Shown here: piece after piece, positions 50,348 to 59,038 of the stretch
Position numbering within the stretch: position 1 is the stretch's first letter
Layout: the number at the start of each line of letters is the position of its first letter
From: Thermofilum uzonense
GTDB lineage: Archaea; Thermoproteota; Thermoprotei; Thermofilales; Thermofilaceae
Direction: 5' to 3'
DNA: 64,000 nt
NCBI RefSeq assembly: GCF_000993805.1
Contig: NZ_CP009961.1
Coordinates: 24,001-88,000, forward strand
Translations under genes and position numbers: made by a program
Notes under the pieces: model-generated
Seen by the model: the letters and a program-made list of their open reading frames with translations, nothing else
Databases searched by the model: none
What the model was told of the DNA's origin: nothing

Positions 50348-50884
50348 ATGATAAGAGAGCAGCTACAGGTCTCAGGCTCTAAAGCTGAAATAATCCTAGC
50401 GTGCCTAGAACGGAGTCAGGGGTCTGGCCTCCAAGAACTAATTAGATGGGTTAAGGAAAATACAAGTGAAGGCTTATGGCTCATATTAACCAATGATTGC
50501 TGTAAGCTCCCGTCATGGAAAGTCCTAAAAACAGGTCTGCTATACTCCATTAAAAACTACCTGGAGAATAAAATGATTTCAAGAACCCTTGTGCTTGAAC
50601 TGTTACTTTACCTGATAGGGGATAGAAACATAAAAAATCTTCAAGGCTTCTTCTTCGAAGGAAACAGTAAACAAATAGGACTAATAGGAATCTCGTTGAA
50701 AGGTGAAACAGTGCTCTATGATACCTTCAAGAGATTTAGAGAAGCTCACCAGCTCGAGGAGGCATCATACGACGAGGACTGCTGGGTTCCAGTATATTCC
50801 GATTTTCTCAAGGCACCCGCTGATAAGGATGTCTTAACCAAGATCTTGAGGGCCAGAGCCGCTCTTCTCGAGCTCTCCGCCTGA
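50348..50884 (+). CDS. Cgi121-like KEOPS complex subunit
   Basis: A 178-residue protein whose centre matches Cgi121/TPRKB: LLYSIKNYLENKMISRTLVLELLLYLIGDRNIKNLQGFF is the signature helix-turn region, followed by KQIGLIGISLKGETVLYDTF. In the KEOPS complex Cgi121 recruits tRNA for N6-threonylcarbamoyl-adenosine formation at A37. TATA box CCTTTATAAAAGAG about 28 bases upstream makes the ATG leaderless. It overlaps the convergent THUMP gene by 51 bases at the 3' end. Other KEOPS genes are not in the window. The C-terminal 45 residues are less typical. Confidence 0.72.
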   Translation: MIREQLQVSGSKAEIILACLERSQGSGLQELIRWVKENTSEGLWLILTNDCCKLPSWKVLKTGLLYSIKNYLENKMISRTLVLELLLYLIGDRNIKNLQGFFFEGNSKQIGLIGISLKGETVLYDTFKRFREAHQLEEASYDEDCWVPVYSDFLKAPADKDVLTKILRARAALLELSA

Positions 50885-51436
50885 GGAAGGCCTTCTCCTC
50901 ATCGCTCTAGCCTCTCGCCTAAGTTTTTCGACAGATATTATACTCGAGGGCTTCAGGATGCTGATACCAGCTTTATCACCTATAATTTCGACCACGATCA
51001 CCTTGTCAGGGGTCTCAAGGTTTACCTTATTCTTTATGTTCCCTGCAATAGCCTCAATTATGTCCTCGCGTTTTAGATCGGATAAGCGTACGCGTACTTC
51101 AACCTTGAAACTCTCATTGGGCTCCAGACCAGCATTAGCTAGCTTTAGTGCCGTGTCTCTTATGTCCTGTAAGGAGGCAGGGACAACAACCTGAATGGGG
51201 ACAACTTTTAGAATGTATCGGAAATAGTAGGGATTCTCTAATATTTTTTCACGCATCTTACTTACAAACTCTTCAGGATCTTTCTGTGTCTTTGCTACAA
51301 TCAGGGATGGTAGTCCCGTCTTACTAGCATCCAAGCCCCTATCGCCTAGCTCGCTAGCGAAAAACCACAGCTCAGAGATACAATCGTTTTCACGTGCTCG
51401 GTAGGTTGAAACTATAAGATTGAAGTCATCGAGCAT
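50834..51436 (-). CDS. THUMP-domain protein (COG1818-like)
   Basis: A 200-residue predicted RNA-binding protein. The domain covers residues about 5-150 (DFNLIVSTYRARENDCISELWFFASELGD, FVSKMREKILENPYYFRYILKVVPIQVVVPASLQDIRDTALKLA, SFKVEVRVRLSDLKREDIIEAIAGNI, VVVEIIGDKAGISIL), matching the archaeal free-standing THUMP group. The last 35 residues are basic and disordered (RREARAMRRRPSSGGELEK), and they lie where the gene overlaps convergent Cgi121-like DNA. It is divergent from the zinc-ribbon gene. Confidence 0.85.
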   Translation of the reverse strand: MLDDFNLIVSTYRARENDCISELWFFASELGDRGLDASKTGLPSLIVAKTQKDPEEFVSKMREKILENPYYFRYILKVVPIQVVVPASLQDIRDTALKLANAGLEPNESFKVEVRVRLSDLKREDIIEAIAGNIKNKVNLETPDKVIVVEIIGDKAGISILKPSSIISVEKLRREARAMRRRPSSGGELEKSGSGPQDLG

Positions 51437-51534
51437 TTTCAGCTACCTCTAACCAAAGCGTGTAATCCGAAAAGGGGACAATCTATATATACATGTTGTG
51501 GGGGGTTAGCGTTTAGCTTGAATCGGTGAATATA

Positions 51535-51810
51535 ATGGAGTTTTGCCCTAAATGCGGTACCCTCATGGTTCCAAAGAAGAAAAAAGATGGTGTCTACCTA
51601 GTTTGCCCTAATTGCGGTTACGAAGTGAAAGCAAAGGACACAAAGGGCTATTCTACGCGTGAAAGTGTCTCGGAGGAAAAGAAGACAAAGGTTTCAGTCT
51701 TCGATGTGAAGGGGGCCAGAGCGGATGAGGAGGAGCGTAGCCAGCTTCGAGAGATATATGAGGTATTTCTCGAGACGCTAGCAGAGGAAGAAGAGACTGG
51801 TGAAGAGTAG
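51535..51810 (+). CDS. Zinc-ribbon protein related to RNA polymerase subunit M / TFS N-terminus
   Basis: An approximately 91-residue protein with one N-terminal zinc ribbon, EFCPKCGTLMVPKKKKDGVYLVCPNCGYE, as in RPA12/Rpb9/TFS. After a linker (EEKKTKVSVFDVKGARADEE) it ends in an acidic helix REIYEVFLETLAEEEETGEE. The C-terminal zinc ribbon with the RSADE-type catalytic acidic pair of TFS is absent, so it cannot be a normal transcript-cleavage factor. ATG at 51535 follows GGTGAAT. It is divergent from the THUMP gene across a TATA-rich spacer. Confidence 0.75.
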   Translation: MEFCPKCGTLMVPKKKKDGVYLVCPNCGYEVKAKDTKGYSTRESVSEEKKTKVSVFDVKGARADEEERSQLREIYEVFLETLAEEEETGEE

Positions 51811-51830
51811 ACTGTTCAAGGCTGGCTTGG

Positions 51831-53651
51831 ATGAGGGTAGCCGTCGTAGACAAGGCTCTTTGCAGGCCAAGCAAGTGCAGCCTCGAGTGCGTCCGGTTCT
51901 GCCCGGTAAACAGGTCGGGATCGAAGTGTGTATGGATAGATGAAACGGAGAAGAAGGCTAGAATATCGGAGGAGCTCTGTGTCGGCTGCGGCATATGTAT
52001 TAAAAAGTGTCCCTACTCTGCGATATCGATCATTAATCTTCCAGAAAAACTGTCTAAAAGCCTGGTACACAGGTATGGTCCAAACGCCTTCGAACTCTTC
52101 CGCCTCCCAACCCCCAAGGAGGGGCGCTCGCTAGGCATACTTGGAAGCAACGGTGTAGGCAAGTCAACATCTTTAAAAATCCTTGCTGGGGTTCTCAAGC
52201 CCAACCTGGGAAGATTTGAGAGTCCACCCGACTGGGACGAAATAATAGACTTCTTCAAGGGTTCAGAGCTACAACCATATTTCGAAAAAATGGCTAATGG
52301 AAGGCTCAGGGTTTCCTATAAGCCTCAAGCCGTCGACTCTCTTCGAAAATACGATCTAAGGGTTGGGGAAGCACTGCAAAGAGCTGACGAGAGAAATGTT
52401 TCAAGAGAGCTTGCTGATTACCTTAATTTATCAAGCCTCAAAGATAGACTGCTCAAACAATTAAGCGGGGGCGAGCTTCAGAAAGTAGCTATTGCGGCTG
52501 CTCTCTCCAAGGACGCCGACGTCTATCTCCTCGACGAGCCTTCAAGCTACCTGGACATAAGGGAAAGGCTTCGCGTTGCAAACCTAATAAAAGAACAGGT
52601 AAGGCCGGGAAAATACGTAATAATAGTTGAGCACGACCTTGCGGTTCTAGACTACGTAAGCGACCTGGTCTCCATTATCTACGGCGAGCCAGGCGTGTAT
52701 GGAATTGTAGGCATAGTTAAGGGTGTAAGGGCAGGCATAAACTCCTACATCCAAGGGTACATCAGGGAGGAAAACATACGATTCCGAGAGTACCCGATAG
52801 AGTTTCACGAGAGGCCCCCACCTGTAGAGTGGCCTAGCGAAAGCGTTCTGGTCAAATGGGGCACAATTCATAAAAGCCTTGGTGAATTCACTCTGCGAGT
52901 TGAAGAGGGAAGGGTTCACCGCGGGGAAGTCGTAGGGGTTCTCGGTCCGAATGGAATAGGTAAGACAACCTTTGTTAGGATTCTAGCGGGGGAGATCGAG
53001 CCCGACGAGGGCTGGGTTGAGAGGGTACAGAATGTCCGGTTAAGCTACAAGCCCCAGTTTCTCGGCGAGGTCAAGTTTGAGGGAACGGTAAGAGAGTTTT
53101 TACGGTCATCCGAGGTCGATACATCTTCTCCTACGATTCAGGCCGAGCTCATGAAGCCTCTCCGGGTTCACTCTCTGCTAGACCATTACATGCAAGACCT
53201 GAGTGGTGGTGAACTACAAAGAGTCCTTATCGTGGCTGCCCTGGGAAGGGAGGCTGACATCTATCTCCTCGACGAGCCTATGGCTTACCTGGACGTGGAG
53301 CAGAGATACGCTGTAGCGAAAGTTATCAAGAGGCTCACTGCAGAGAAGGGTGTTTCAACCATAGTTGTCGAGCACGACATCGTAGCGATAGATTTCCTTG
53401 CAATGACGCTTATGGTGTTCCGAGGCATTCCAGGCAAACAAGGAGAGGCGTCGTCTCCAATGGATATGAGGAAAGGCATGAACCTATTCCTTAAAGATAT
53501 GTCATTAACATTCAGGCGTGATCCTGACACGAAGAGGCCCAGGATAAATAAGCCGGGCTCTTGGATGGATAGATACCAAAAAGAAGTTCTCAAAGAGTAC
53601 TATTACGTTGTAATGCAGGAGAAGGAATCTGAGAACTCCCAAGAAAAATGA
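51831..53651 (+). CDS. Ribosome recycling ATPase ABCE1 / Rli1
   Basis: A 606-residue ABCE1 that splits ribosomes after termination. Two [4Fe-4S] sites come first (CRPSKCSLECVRFCPVNRSG with SKC; CVGCGICIKKCPYSAISI). The first ATPase has Walker A GSNGVGKST, LSGGELQKVAIAAAL and DVYLLDEPSSYLD; a hinge follows; the second has GPNGIGKTT, LSGGELQRVLIVAAL and DIYLLDEPMAYLD, then a C-terminal hinge half. Length and motif order are normal. It starts 20 bases after the zinc-ribbon gene and may share its transcript. Confidence 0.97.
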   Translation: MRVAVVDKALCRPSKCSLECVRFCPVNRSGSKCVWIDETEKKARISEELCVGCGICIKKCPYSAISIINLPEKLSKSLVHRYGPNAFELFRLPTPKEGRSLGILGSNGVGKSTSLKILAGVLKPNLGRFESPPDWDEIIDFFKGSELQPYFEKMANGRLRVSYKPQAVDSLRKYDLRVGEALQRADERNVSRELADYLNLSSLKDRLLKQLSGGELQKVAIAAALSKDADVYLLDEPSSYLDIRERLRVANLIKEQVRPGKYVIIVEHDLAVLDYVSDLVSIIYGEPGVYGIVGIVKGVRAGINSYIQGYIREENIRFREYPIEFHERPPPVEWPSESVLVKWGTIHKSLGEFTLRVEEGRVHRGEVVGVLGPNGIGKTTFVRILAGEIEPDEGWVERVQNVRLSYKPQFLGEVKFEGTVREFLRSSEVDTSSPTIQAELMKPLRVHSLLDHYMQDLSGGELQRVLIVAALGREADIYLLDEPMAYLDVEQRYAVAKVIKRLTAEKGVSTIVVEHDIVAIDFLAMTLMVFRGIPGKQGEASSPMDMRKGMNLFLKDMSLTFRRDPDTKRPRINKPGSWMDRYQKEVLKEYYYVVMQEKESENSQEK

Positions 53652-53763
53652 AACATCAACGAAGAGTATCACTTTTTTTTGTAATCAAGAAAGCAGTAGA
53701 AAAGAAAGAAAAGATTTATAAACTATCCAGTAATTGTTCATTCTGCGTAAAAACCCTAAGGCG

Positions 53764-54045
53764 ATGAGTATGGCTGAGGCAGGAGTTATCTTTGTAGGCA
53801 ACAAGCCAGTAAGCAGCTACGTCCTAGCAGCAGTTACACAGTTCAGCAGTGGAAGCAAGCGCGTAGTCCTAAAGGCGAGAGGCCGAGCAATCTCCAGGGC
53901 TGTAGACGCTGCCGAGCTTGTAAAGCGCTTTCTAGGCGGCAACGTCAGCTATGGAAACATAAAGATTGGCAGCGAGAAAGTCGGAGAGCCCGGCAAGGAG
54001 CGCACCGTGTCAACTATAGAGATTGAGATTGTGAAAACCGCTTAA
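53764..54045 (+). CDS. albA: DNA/RNA-binding protein Alba
   Basis: A 93-residue chromatin protein of the Alba family. The body reads GVIFVGNKPVSSYVLAAVTQFSSGSKRVVLKARGRAISRAVDAAELVKRFLGG, with the KARGRAISRAVD motif that forms the dimer and DNA face. The lysine pair acetylated in Sulfolobus Alba is here NK, so only one lysine remains. ATG at 53764 is chosen because a TATA box (GATTTATAAACTA) at about 53715 places the transcription start between it and an upstream in-frame TTG. Confidence 0.94.
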   Translation: MSMAEAGVIFVGNKPVSSYVLAAVTQFSSGSKRVVLKARGRAISRAVDAAELVKRFLGGNVSYGNIKIGSEKVGEPGKERTVSTIEIEIVKTA

Positions 54046-54101
54046 AACGCTGGGCATCCAAGTTTTTCTTTCTCTAACTCTATATTTAAAAAGTGTTTGA
54101 C

Positions 54102-55919
54102 ATGATTCGAATAAAAGCGAACATAGACAAAGTTGTCATTCTTGAAGGTGAAAATCTTCAAATAACTTTTAATTTAACAAATGAGGCTTCAAGTGAAATT
54201 ACAGGTAAGCCGTACATTCTACTCAGAGTGAAGGGAAAGGAGGAGATATACATTGTCTTCGACAGCTTAAAGCTCCAACCAGGACAGACGAACGAGTTTA
54301 AAGCGGAAATAAAAGTCCCCACGTCCTGGGGAGAGGGAATTTTAGGTGTATATTTCGAAGTAGAGGGAAAAGTAATCTCATCCCTGGAGTACCCCATCTA
54401 CGTTGCTAGAAAGGGAGACGCTATATACGTTGCCTTCGTGTGGCATCATCATCAAGCCCCACAGTTTTACCCTGACGGAACATTCAAGGATCTCTGGGCC
54501 TACAAACACGTACTGGAAGGCAGCTTCTATTCTTTCAAGGGAGGTCCTTATGCGATTCACATGAACATTCACGAACGACACCCCACCTTTAAAGACGTGG
54601 ATCATTTCTCCCCTTCACTCCTCGAGCAATGGGAGTACGCAATTACCCGAGGGGAAAACCTCCCAGGCGAGGTGAACACAAGAAAAAATGAGTTCGAGAA
54701 CCTGCTTGCGCAAATTCGGTCTCTAGCCCAGAAGGGTGTGATTGAGATCCTTGGAAGCGTATACGCGCATACAATCCTAGGTTTTATACTGCGAAAGGCA
54801 TACGAGAAGGGACTCGTAGAGGAGGCCAAGACTCTAATAAAATGGGAGATCGCTCGGGGCCTGGAAATAGTTGAGCGTGTCACGGGCATTCGTCCTATAG
54901 GCTTCTGGACCCCCGAGATGTTCTGGAGCATGGAGCTCGTAAACATATACAGCCAGATGGGCATCAAGTACACCGTCCTTTGCGAGCAACACTTCTCAAG
55001 GTCCGGTGGGGATAAAAACTCCATATACGACCCTTACCTCGTAGTAGATCCAGTCTCATCCAGCCAACTCATTGTCTTTTTCCGAGACCTCACACTTAGC
55101 AACTGGATAAGCTTTAATGTGGACTTTAAGGACGAGCAGGATGCAGACCAGGCAGCCAGGAGATTTGTCGTTGAACTAGCAAAGAGGCGGGAAAATGCTC
55201 CCGGAGGAGTAGTAGTTATTGCACTCGACGGTGAAAACTGGATGATTATGCCCTCTTATCGAACCTATGCACCCTATTTCCTCTCCCAGATAGTAAAATA
55301 CATCGAGAACAGTACCGTGATAAAAATGACTACATTGAAGGACTATCTAGAGTCACATACCCCCACGAGAATCCTCACATATATTCCATACGGCTCCTGG
55401 ATAAACCTTAGTGATCGCCAATGGACGGGTCCTGTTAAGGACAAGTTGTGGGAAAAGGCTTTCACAGCTCTCGCAAAAGTTCTATCATTATACTTTTCGA
55501 TCGGGGAGGACGCCTGGAAAATATCCCACGACCCCAGCTCCGAACTCTACAAGGCCATGAGAGCAGTTTCAATAGCCTTCGACAGTGATTTCTACTGGTA
55601 CGGCGAGATCGAAAGAGAAGCTAGGTTCGTGGAGACATGGGCCGACGAGGCCATGAGGATAGTCGACACGTTCCTGAGTAACAACCTCAAGGTTGTGGTT
55701 GTTGAGCGTGGGAAGAGTCACGTCATAATACAGTTGGAGAATCACGGATCCCTCCCTCTGAACATTACCTTGACTTTGGAAGCAAGGAACTACAGGAACG
55801 AGTCGAGAATCACTCTTAAGCCTAAAACACTCAGAAAGATACCTGTATACACTCCGCACGGAGATTCTACTCGATTAGAAGTGAAGATCGGATCAATAAC
55901 TATAGCAACCCTTACCTAG
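54102..55919 (+). CDS. GH57 family glycoside hydrolase with N-terminal beta domain
   Basis: A roughly 605-residue enzyme. Residues 1-110 form an immunoglobulin-like beta domain (LEGENLQITFNLTNEASSEITGKPYILLRVKG). The GH57 barrel starts with YVAFVWHHHQAPQF, then HPTFKDVDHFSPSLLEQW, the nucleophile region GFWTPEMFW, and the acid in VVIALDGENW. The end is again beta-rich. This resembles archaeal cytoplasmic GH57 amylase/pullulanase-type enzymes for alpha-glucans. There is no signal peptide, so glycogen turnover is likelier than external starch use. The ATG at 54102 is probably leaderless behind TATATTTAAAAAG. Confidence 0.9.
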   Translation: MIRIKANIDKVVILEGENLQITFNLTNEASSEITGKPYILLRVKGKEEIYIVFDSLKLQPGQTNEFKAEIKVPTSWGEGILGVYFEVEGKVISSLEYPIYVARKGDAIYVAFVWHHHQAPQFYPDGTFKDLWAYKHVLEGSFYSFKGGPYAIHMNIHERHPTFKDVDHFSPSLLEQWEYAITRGENLPGEVNTRKNEFENLLAQIRSLAQKGVIEILGSVYAHTILGFILRKAYEKGLVEEAKTLIKWEIARGLEIVERVTGIRPIGFWTPEMFWSMELVNIYSQMGIKYTVLCEQHFSRSGGDKNSIYDPYLVVDPVSSSQLIVFFRDLTLSNWISFNVDFKDEQDADQAARRFVVELAKRRENAPGGVVVIALDGENWMIMPSYRTYAPYFLSQIVKYIENSTVIKMTTLKDYLESHTPTRILTYIPYGSWINLSDRQWTGPVKDKLWEKAFTALAKVLSLYFSIGEDAWKISHDPSSELYKAMRAVSIAFDSDFYWYGEIEREARFVETWADEAMRIVDTFLSNNLKVVVVERGKSHVIIQLENHGSLPLNITLTLEARNYRNESRITLKPKTLRKIPVYTPHGDSTRLEVKIGSITIATLT

Positions 55920-55972
55920 GCCTTATTACAGGAATAGATTTAATCCTATCCAATTTCATACTACATGAGATT

Positions 55973-57319
55973 ATGGAAAACGAGAACGAAAAACCTAGAA
56001 TAGATGCACTGACGATAGCACTAGAGGGAATCAATGCCGCTGACCCTGAAAAAGCTGTAAAGCAATGGATTTCCCTCGAAGGGGACACCCTCCTTCTAAA
56101 GGATGGGCATGCCATTAATGTAGCAGGAAATGTGTATGTCGTCGGTGCTGGGAAAGCCTCTGGTGGAATGGCGCTAGGATTAGAGTCCGTTCTAGGTGAG
56201 AAAATAAAGGAGGGAGTAGTCTCGGTTCCCGAAGAGATAGTTGACCGTTACAAGCTTAAAAGAATAAAACTGGTGGGTGCTACTCATCCTAAAGCCTCTG
56301 AGAAGAGCGTTAACGCTGGCCGTCTAGTGCTTGAGACTATATCTAATCTTAAACCCGAAGATCTTGTCGTGGCTTTGTTTTCTGGGGGAGGCTCCGCATT
56401 ACTCGAATATCCTGTCCAGGGAGTCAGTATCGAGGAGATAAGCGATATCAGCTTAAAGCTTATGAGGCGCGGAGCAGACATCTTCGAGCTTAATACTGTT
56501 AGAAAACATCTTTCCATGATCAAGGGCGGCTGGCTTGCACGCCACGCCCAGCCTGCGCGTCTAGTAGCTCTAATGATATCAGACGTTATTGGTGACCGAA
56601 TGGACACTATAGCCTCTGGTCCAACAGTACCCGACCCCACAACATTCAAGGATGCACGCGACATCCTGGTCAAATACAGGCTATGGGAAGAGGTCCCCGA
56701 ATCTATAAAGGATCACATTGAGAGGGGCTTAAAAGGCGAGGTTCCTGAAACTCCAAAGCCGGGGGATCCTCTTTTCTCGAAGGTGAAAAACGTGATCATA
56801 GCCAGTAACATGATATCGCTGGAAGCGATGGCGAGGAAAGCTGGAGAGCTGGGCTACAACCCATTAATCCTCACGTCTATGCTTGAAGGCGAAGCGCGTG
56901 AAGTTGGAAGAGTCATAGTCTCGCTAATAAAAGAGGTTAAAAGGTCAGGGATTCCCGTCAAACCACCAGCTGTACTTCTTCTCGGAGGCGAGACAACGGT
57001 CACAGTTAGGGGCAACGGAATAGGCGGCAGGAATCAAGAAATGGCATTAAGCATAGCGATAGGAATAAGGGGGTTAAAGGGCGTAGCCGTAGCATGTATA
57101 GGCAGCGACGGGAGAGACGGACCAACAGATGCCGCCGGGGCGGTTGTCGACGGAAACACATACGAGCTGGCTCTCCGGCAAGGCCTAAAGCCGGAAGACT
57201 TCCTCACGAACAATGATAGTTACAACTTCTTCAAAGCGTTGGGAGGTCATGTTAAAACAGGCTACACAGGGACAAATGTCAACGACTTCGTGATAGCAGT
57301 CATAAATCAAGTAGACTAG
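55973..57319 (+). CDS. gck: Glycerate 2-kinase
   Basis: A 448-residue GCK of the MOFRL family, phosphorylating D-glycerate to 2-phosphoglycerate in the non-phosphorylative Entner-Doudoroff route of archaea. It has VYVVGAGKASGGMALGLE, GATHPKASEKSVNAGR, VALFSGGGSALLEYP, FELNTVRKHLSMIKGGWLAR, SDVIGDRMDTIASGPTVPDPTTF, LLLGGETTVTVRGNGIGGRNQEMAL and the MOFRL end IGSDGRDGPTDAAGAVVD. It lies after the GH57 gene, 53 bases away and co-directional, so both may serve sugar catabolism. Confidence 0.93.
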   Translation: MENENEKPRIDALTIALEGINAADPEKAVKQWISLEGDTLLLKDGHAINVAGNVYVVGAGKASGGMALGLESVLGEKIKEGVVSVPEEIVDRYKLKRIKLVGATHPKASEKSVNAGRLVLETISNLKPEDLVVALFSGGGSALLEYPVQGVSIEEISDISLKLMRRGADIFELNTVRKHLSMIKGGWLARHAQPARLVALMISDVIGDRMDTIASGPTVPDPTTFKDARDILVKYRLWEEVPESIKDHIERGLKGEVPETPKPGDPLFSKVKNVIIASNMISLEAMARKAGELGYNPLILTSMLEGEAREVGRVIVSLIKEVKRSGIPVKPPAVLLLGGETTVTVRGNGIGGRNQEMALSIAIGIRGLKGVAVACIGSDGRDGPTDAAGAVVDGNTYELALRQGLKPEDFLTNNDSYNFFKALGGHVKTGYTGTNVNDFVIAVINQVD

Positions 57320-57390
57320 TCACTATCAATACTTTTTCTCAGAACAAATTAAGAGAAAAAATTTAGAGTAAAAAGATAGTAATAGATGGC

Positions 57391-57813
57391 TTAGAAGCGG
57401 CGTCTACCGCCCCTTCTTCCTCTGAATCCAGTATCTTCAAACTCTTTTTCAGAAATATTCATCTCAGAATTTACTTCCTCGATTTTTTCCTCAGAAGGTT
57501 TTATAGATCCAAAGCGCCCGAGCCCTAGTCTTAGCTTACCCTGATACAGCGAGACATAACCGTTGTTAAGCGTCACTGTTTCGCCAACCATCCCTTTAAA
57601 CTGGTCGATCTCGTTGTCCCACGCAGTCAATACTGCAACGCCTGTCTCGTCGCCGACCAGTACATCAGCCACTCGGTGCTCGGAACCATCACGTCTCGAG
57701 GTAATCTGTTTTTCCTCTCCAACGTTAAGAACCTTGAAGGTCACGGAGAACCTTCTAGTACTAGGAGTTATGTCTGCAATTTTTACTTCTCTTGTTTCTC
57801 CTACATTATACAT
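57391..57813 (-). CDS. ssb: Single-stranded DNA-binding protein, single OB fold
   Basis: A 140-residue protein with one OB fold (residues about 8-105: REVKIADITPSTRRFSVTFKVLNVG, SEHRVADVLVGDETGVAVLTAWDNEIDQFKGMVGETVTLNNGYVSLYQGKLRLGLGRFGSI) followed by an acidic linker and a C-terminal tail FRGRRGGRRRF. This is the Sulfolobus-type SSB architecture, though its tail is basic rather than acidic. Most Thermoproteales lack such a gene and use ThermoDBP, so its presence is informative. It lies downstream of the glycosyltransferase gene on the same strand, with an own TATA-like ATATATAACTG. Confidence 0.9.
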   Translation of the reverse strand: MYNVGETREVKIADITPSTRRFSVTFKVLNVGEEKQITSRRDGSEHRVADVLVGDETGVAVLTAWDNEIDQFKGMVGETVTLNNGYVSLYQGKLRLGLGRFGSIKPSEEKIEEVNSEMNISEKEFEDTGFRGRRGGRRRF

Positions 57814-57887
57814 TTGTCTCTCTCGAGTCGCCTTTTTAGGCGCAATGCCAGAAGGTTACGCCCAGTTATATATGTGTTGGTTTTCCT

Positions 57888-58934
57888 CTATTTTTCCCGG
57901 AGACTGTGATAATATCTAATTAGGAGTTCCCGCATCATAACTATAGTTCCCAGTAGATCTCTTCGAAGGAACCCTCTACGGTAGAAGAAGCTGTCCTTGA
58001 CTTTTCTTCGTCTTTGAATAATTTTTCTATGAATGCTTCGCAGAGGAAGTGTCTTAACCACGTTGATGCTGGCCTTAGCGTATGCGAGAACCTCCCTGCC
58101 TTTAAACGCAAGTGCTAGCAGAACAACGTTAAGGTATCCAAGGTAAAGGGTAATAATCATGCTTAGAGCCAGGTTTTCGGCCTCCATGTTCTTGAAAATG
58201 TTTAGTAAGCGGTTCCGAAACCCGAAGTAAAGTTTGTCGTGTCTAAGCCTGACGGAAAACTTATCCCCATGGTAAACAACCGCTCTGGGCTCAAATCCTA
58301 TACTATAGCCTAAAAGTCTTACCCTCCAACTATAATCCGTGTCATCGTCATAAATGAAATAAGTGTCGTCGAAGCCTAAGGCCTCAAAATACAGATCCCT
58401 TCTCGTAATCATCATCGATGAGGAGGCGGCAAAGATCTCCATGGAAGTGTTTAGAATCTCAGCCCTCTGGCCATACGTTGTGAGCCAGGTTCCAGCTAGG
58501 TCGAGTCCTAGTCCCATATGATCCATCCTGCCCTTATTGCTTAGCGAGACTACCTTGGCTTGGATAACGCCCATCTGTGGATCTCGCTCCATAGAATCTA
58601 CCAGTGCTCGCAAGGAGTCTTTGGTAACGAGTACGTCGTTATCCATAAAAACCAGGTATTTCGACGAAGGGTCGCTCGCGATAGCGCCTATGTTATGGGA
58701 TGCCGCGGCGCCAATGTTCGAATCGAAGTGAATGACCTTTATTCTGTTGTCCTTGAAGTCCTTCTCTATGTTTTCGCGAATATGTGGGGTTAAACTATCG
58801 ACGACGATTACTTCGAATGAGGGATAATCACTCTCCAGCAAACTGCTCAGACATTCTCGGAGCAAGTCATAGGATTTATAGTTTACAACGATTACGCTTA
58901 CCTTGGGGTAACTCCCGTCAAGAGACATACCCAA
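57888..58934 (-). CDS. Family 2 glycosyltransferase
   Basis: A 348-residue GT-A enzyme. It opens KVSVIVVNYKSYDLLRECLSSLLESDYPSFEVIVVDSLTPH, has the metal-binding DxD as VFMDNDVLV, then MMITRRDLYFEALGFDDTYFIYDDDTDYSWRVRLLGYSIGFEP. The C-terminal 90 residues carry hydrophobic segments and basic runs, suggesting membrane association. It resembles rhamnosyl/glucosyl transferases that build envelope glycans. The divergent neighbour is a flippase/AglD-like membrane protein, which fits a lipid-linked sugar pathway. Donor and acceptor are unknown. Confidence 0.87.
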   Translation of the reverse strand: MGMSLDGSYPKVSVIVVNYKSYDLLRECLSSLLESDYPSFEVIVVDSLTPHIRENIEKDFKDNRIKVIHFDSNIGAAASHNIGAIASDPSSKYLVFMDNDVLVTKDSLRALVDSMERDPQMGVIQAKVVSLSNKGRMDHMGLGLDLAGTWLTTYGQRAEILNTSMEIFAASSSMMITRRDLYFEALGFDDTYFIYDDDTDYSWRVRLLGYSIGFEPRAVVYHGDKFSVRLRHDKLYFGFRNRLLNIFKNMEAENLALSMIITLYLGYLNVVLLALAFKGREVLAYAKASINVVKTLPLRSIHRKIIQRRRKVKDSFFYRRGFLRRDLLGTIVMMRELLIRYYHSLREK

Positions 58935-59038
58935 AGACCTTTAAAGCCACTAATATTTTTTCACATTTCCGTTTCTTCAGGCTTAACGCTTGGGAAAATA
59001 TAAAATACAGAGGCTCTCAATCCCTTTGTGTCTTGATT

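Noticed and set aside
58784-59038. 85-codon N-terminal extension of the UPF0104 membrane protein
   Set aside because: It is antisense to the glycosyltransferase start, has no homologous character, and a TATA box lies inside it just before the ATG at 59039.
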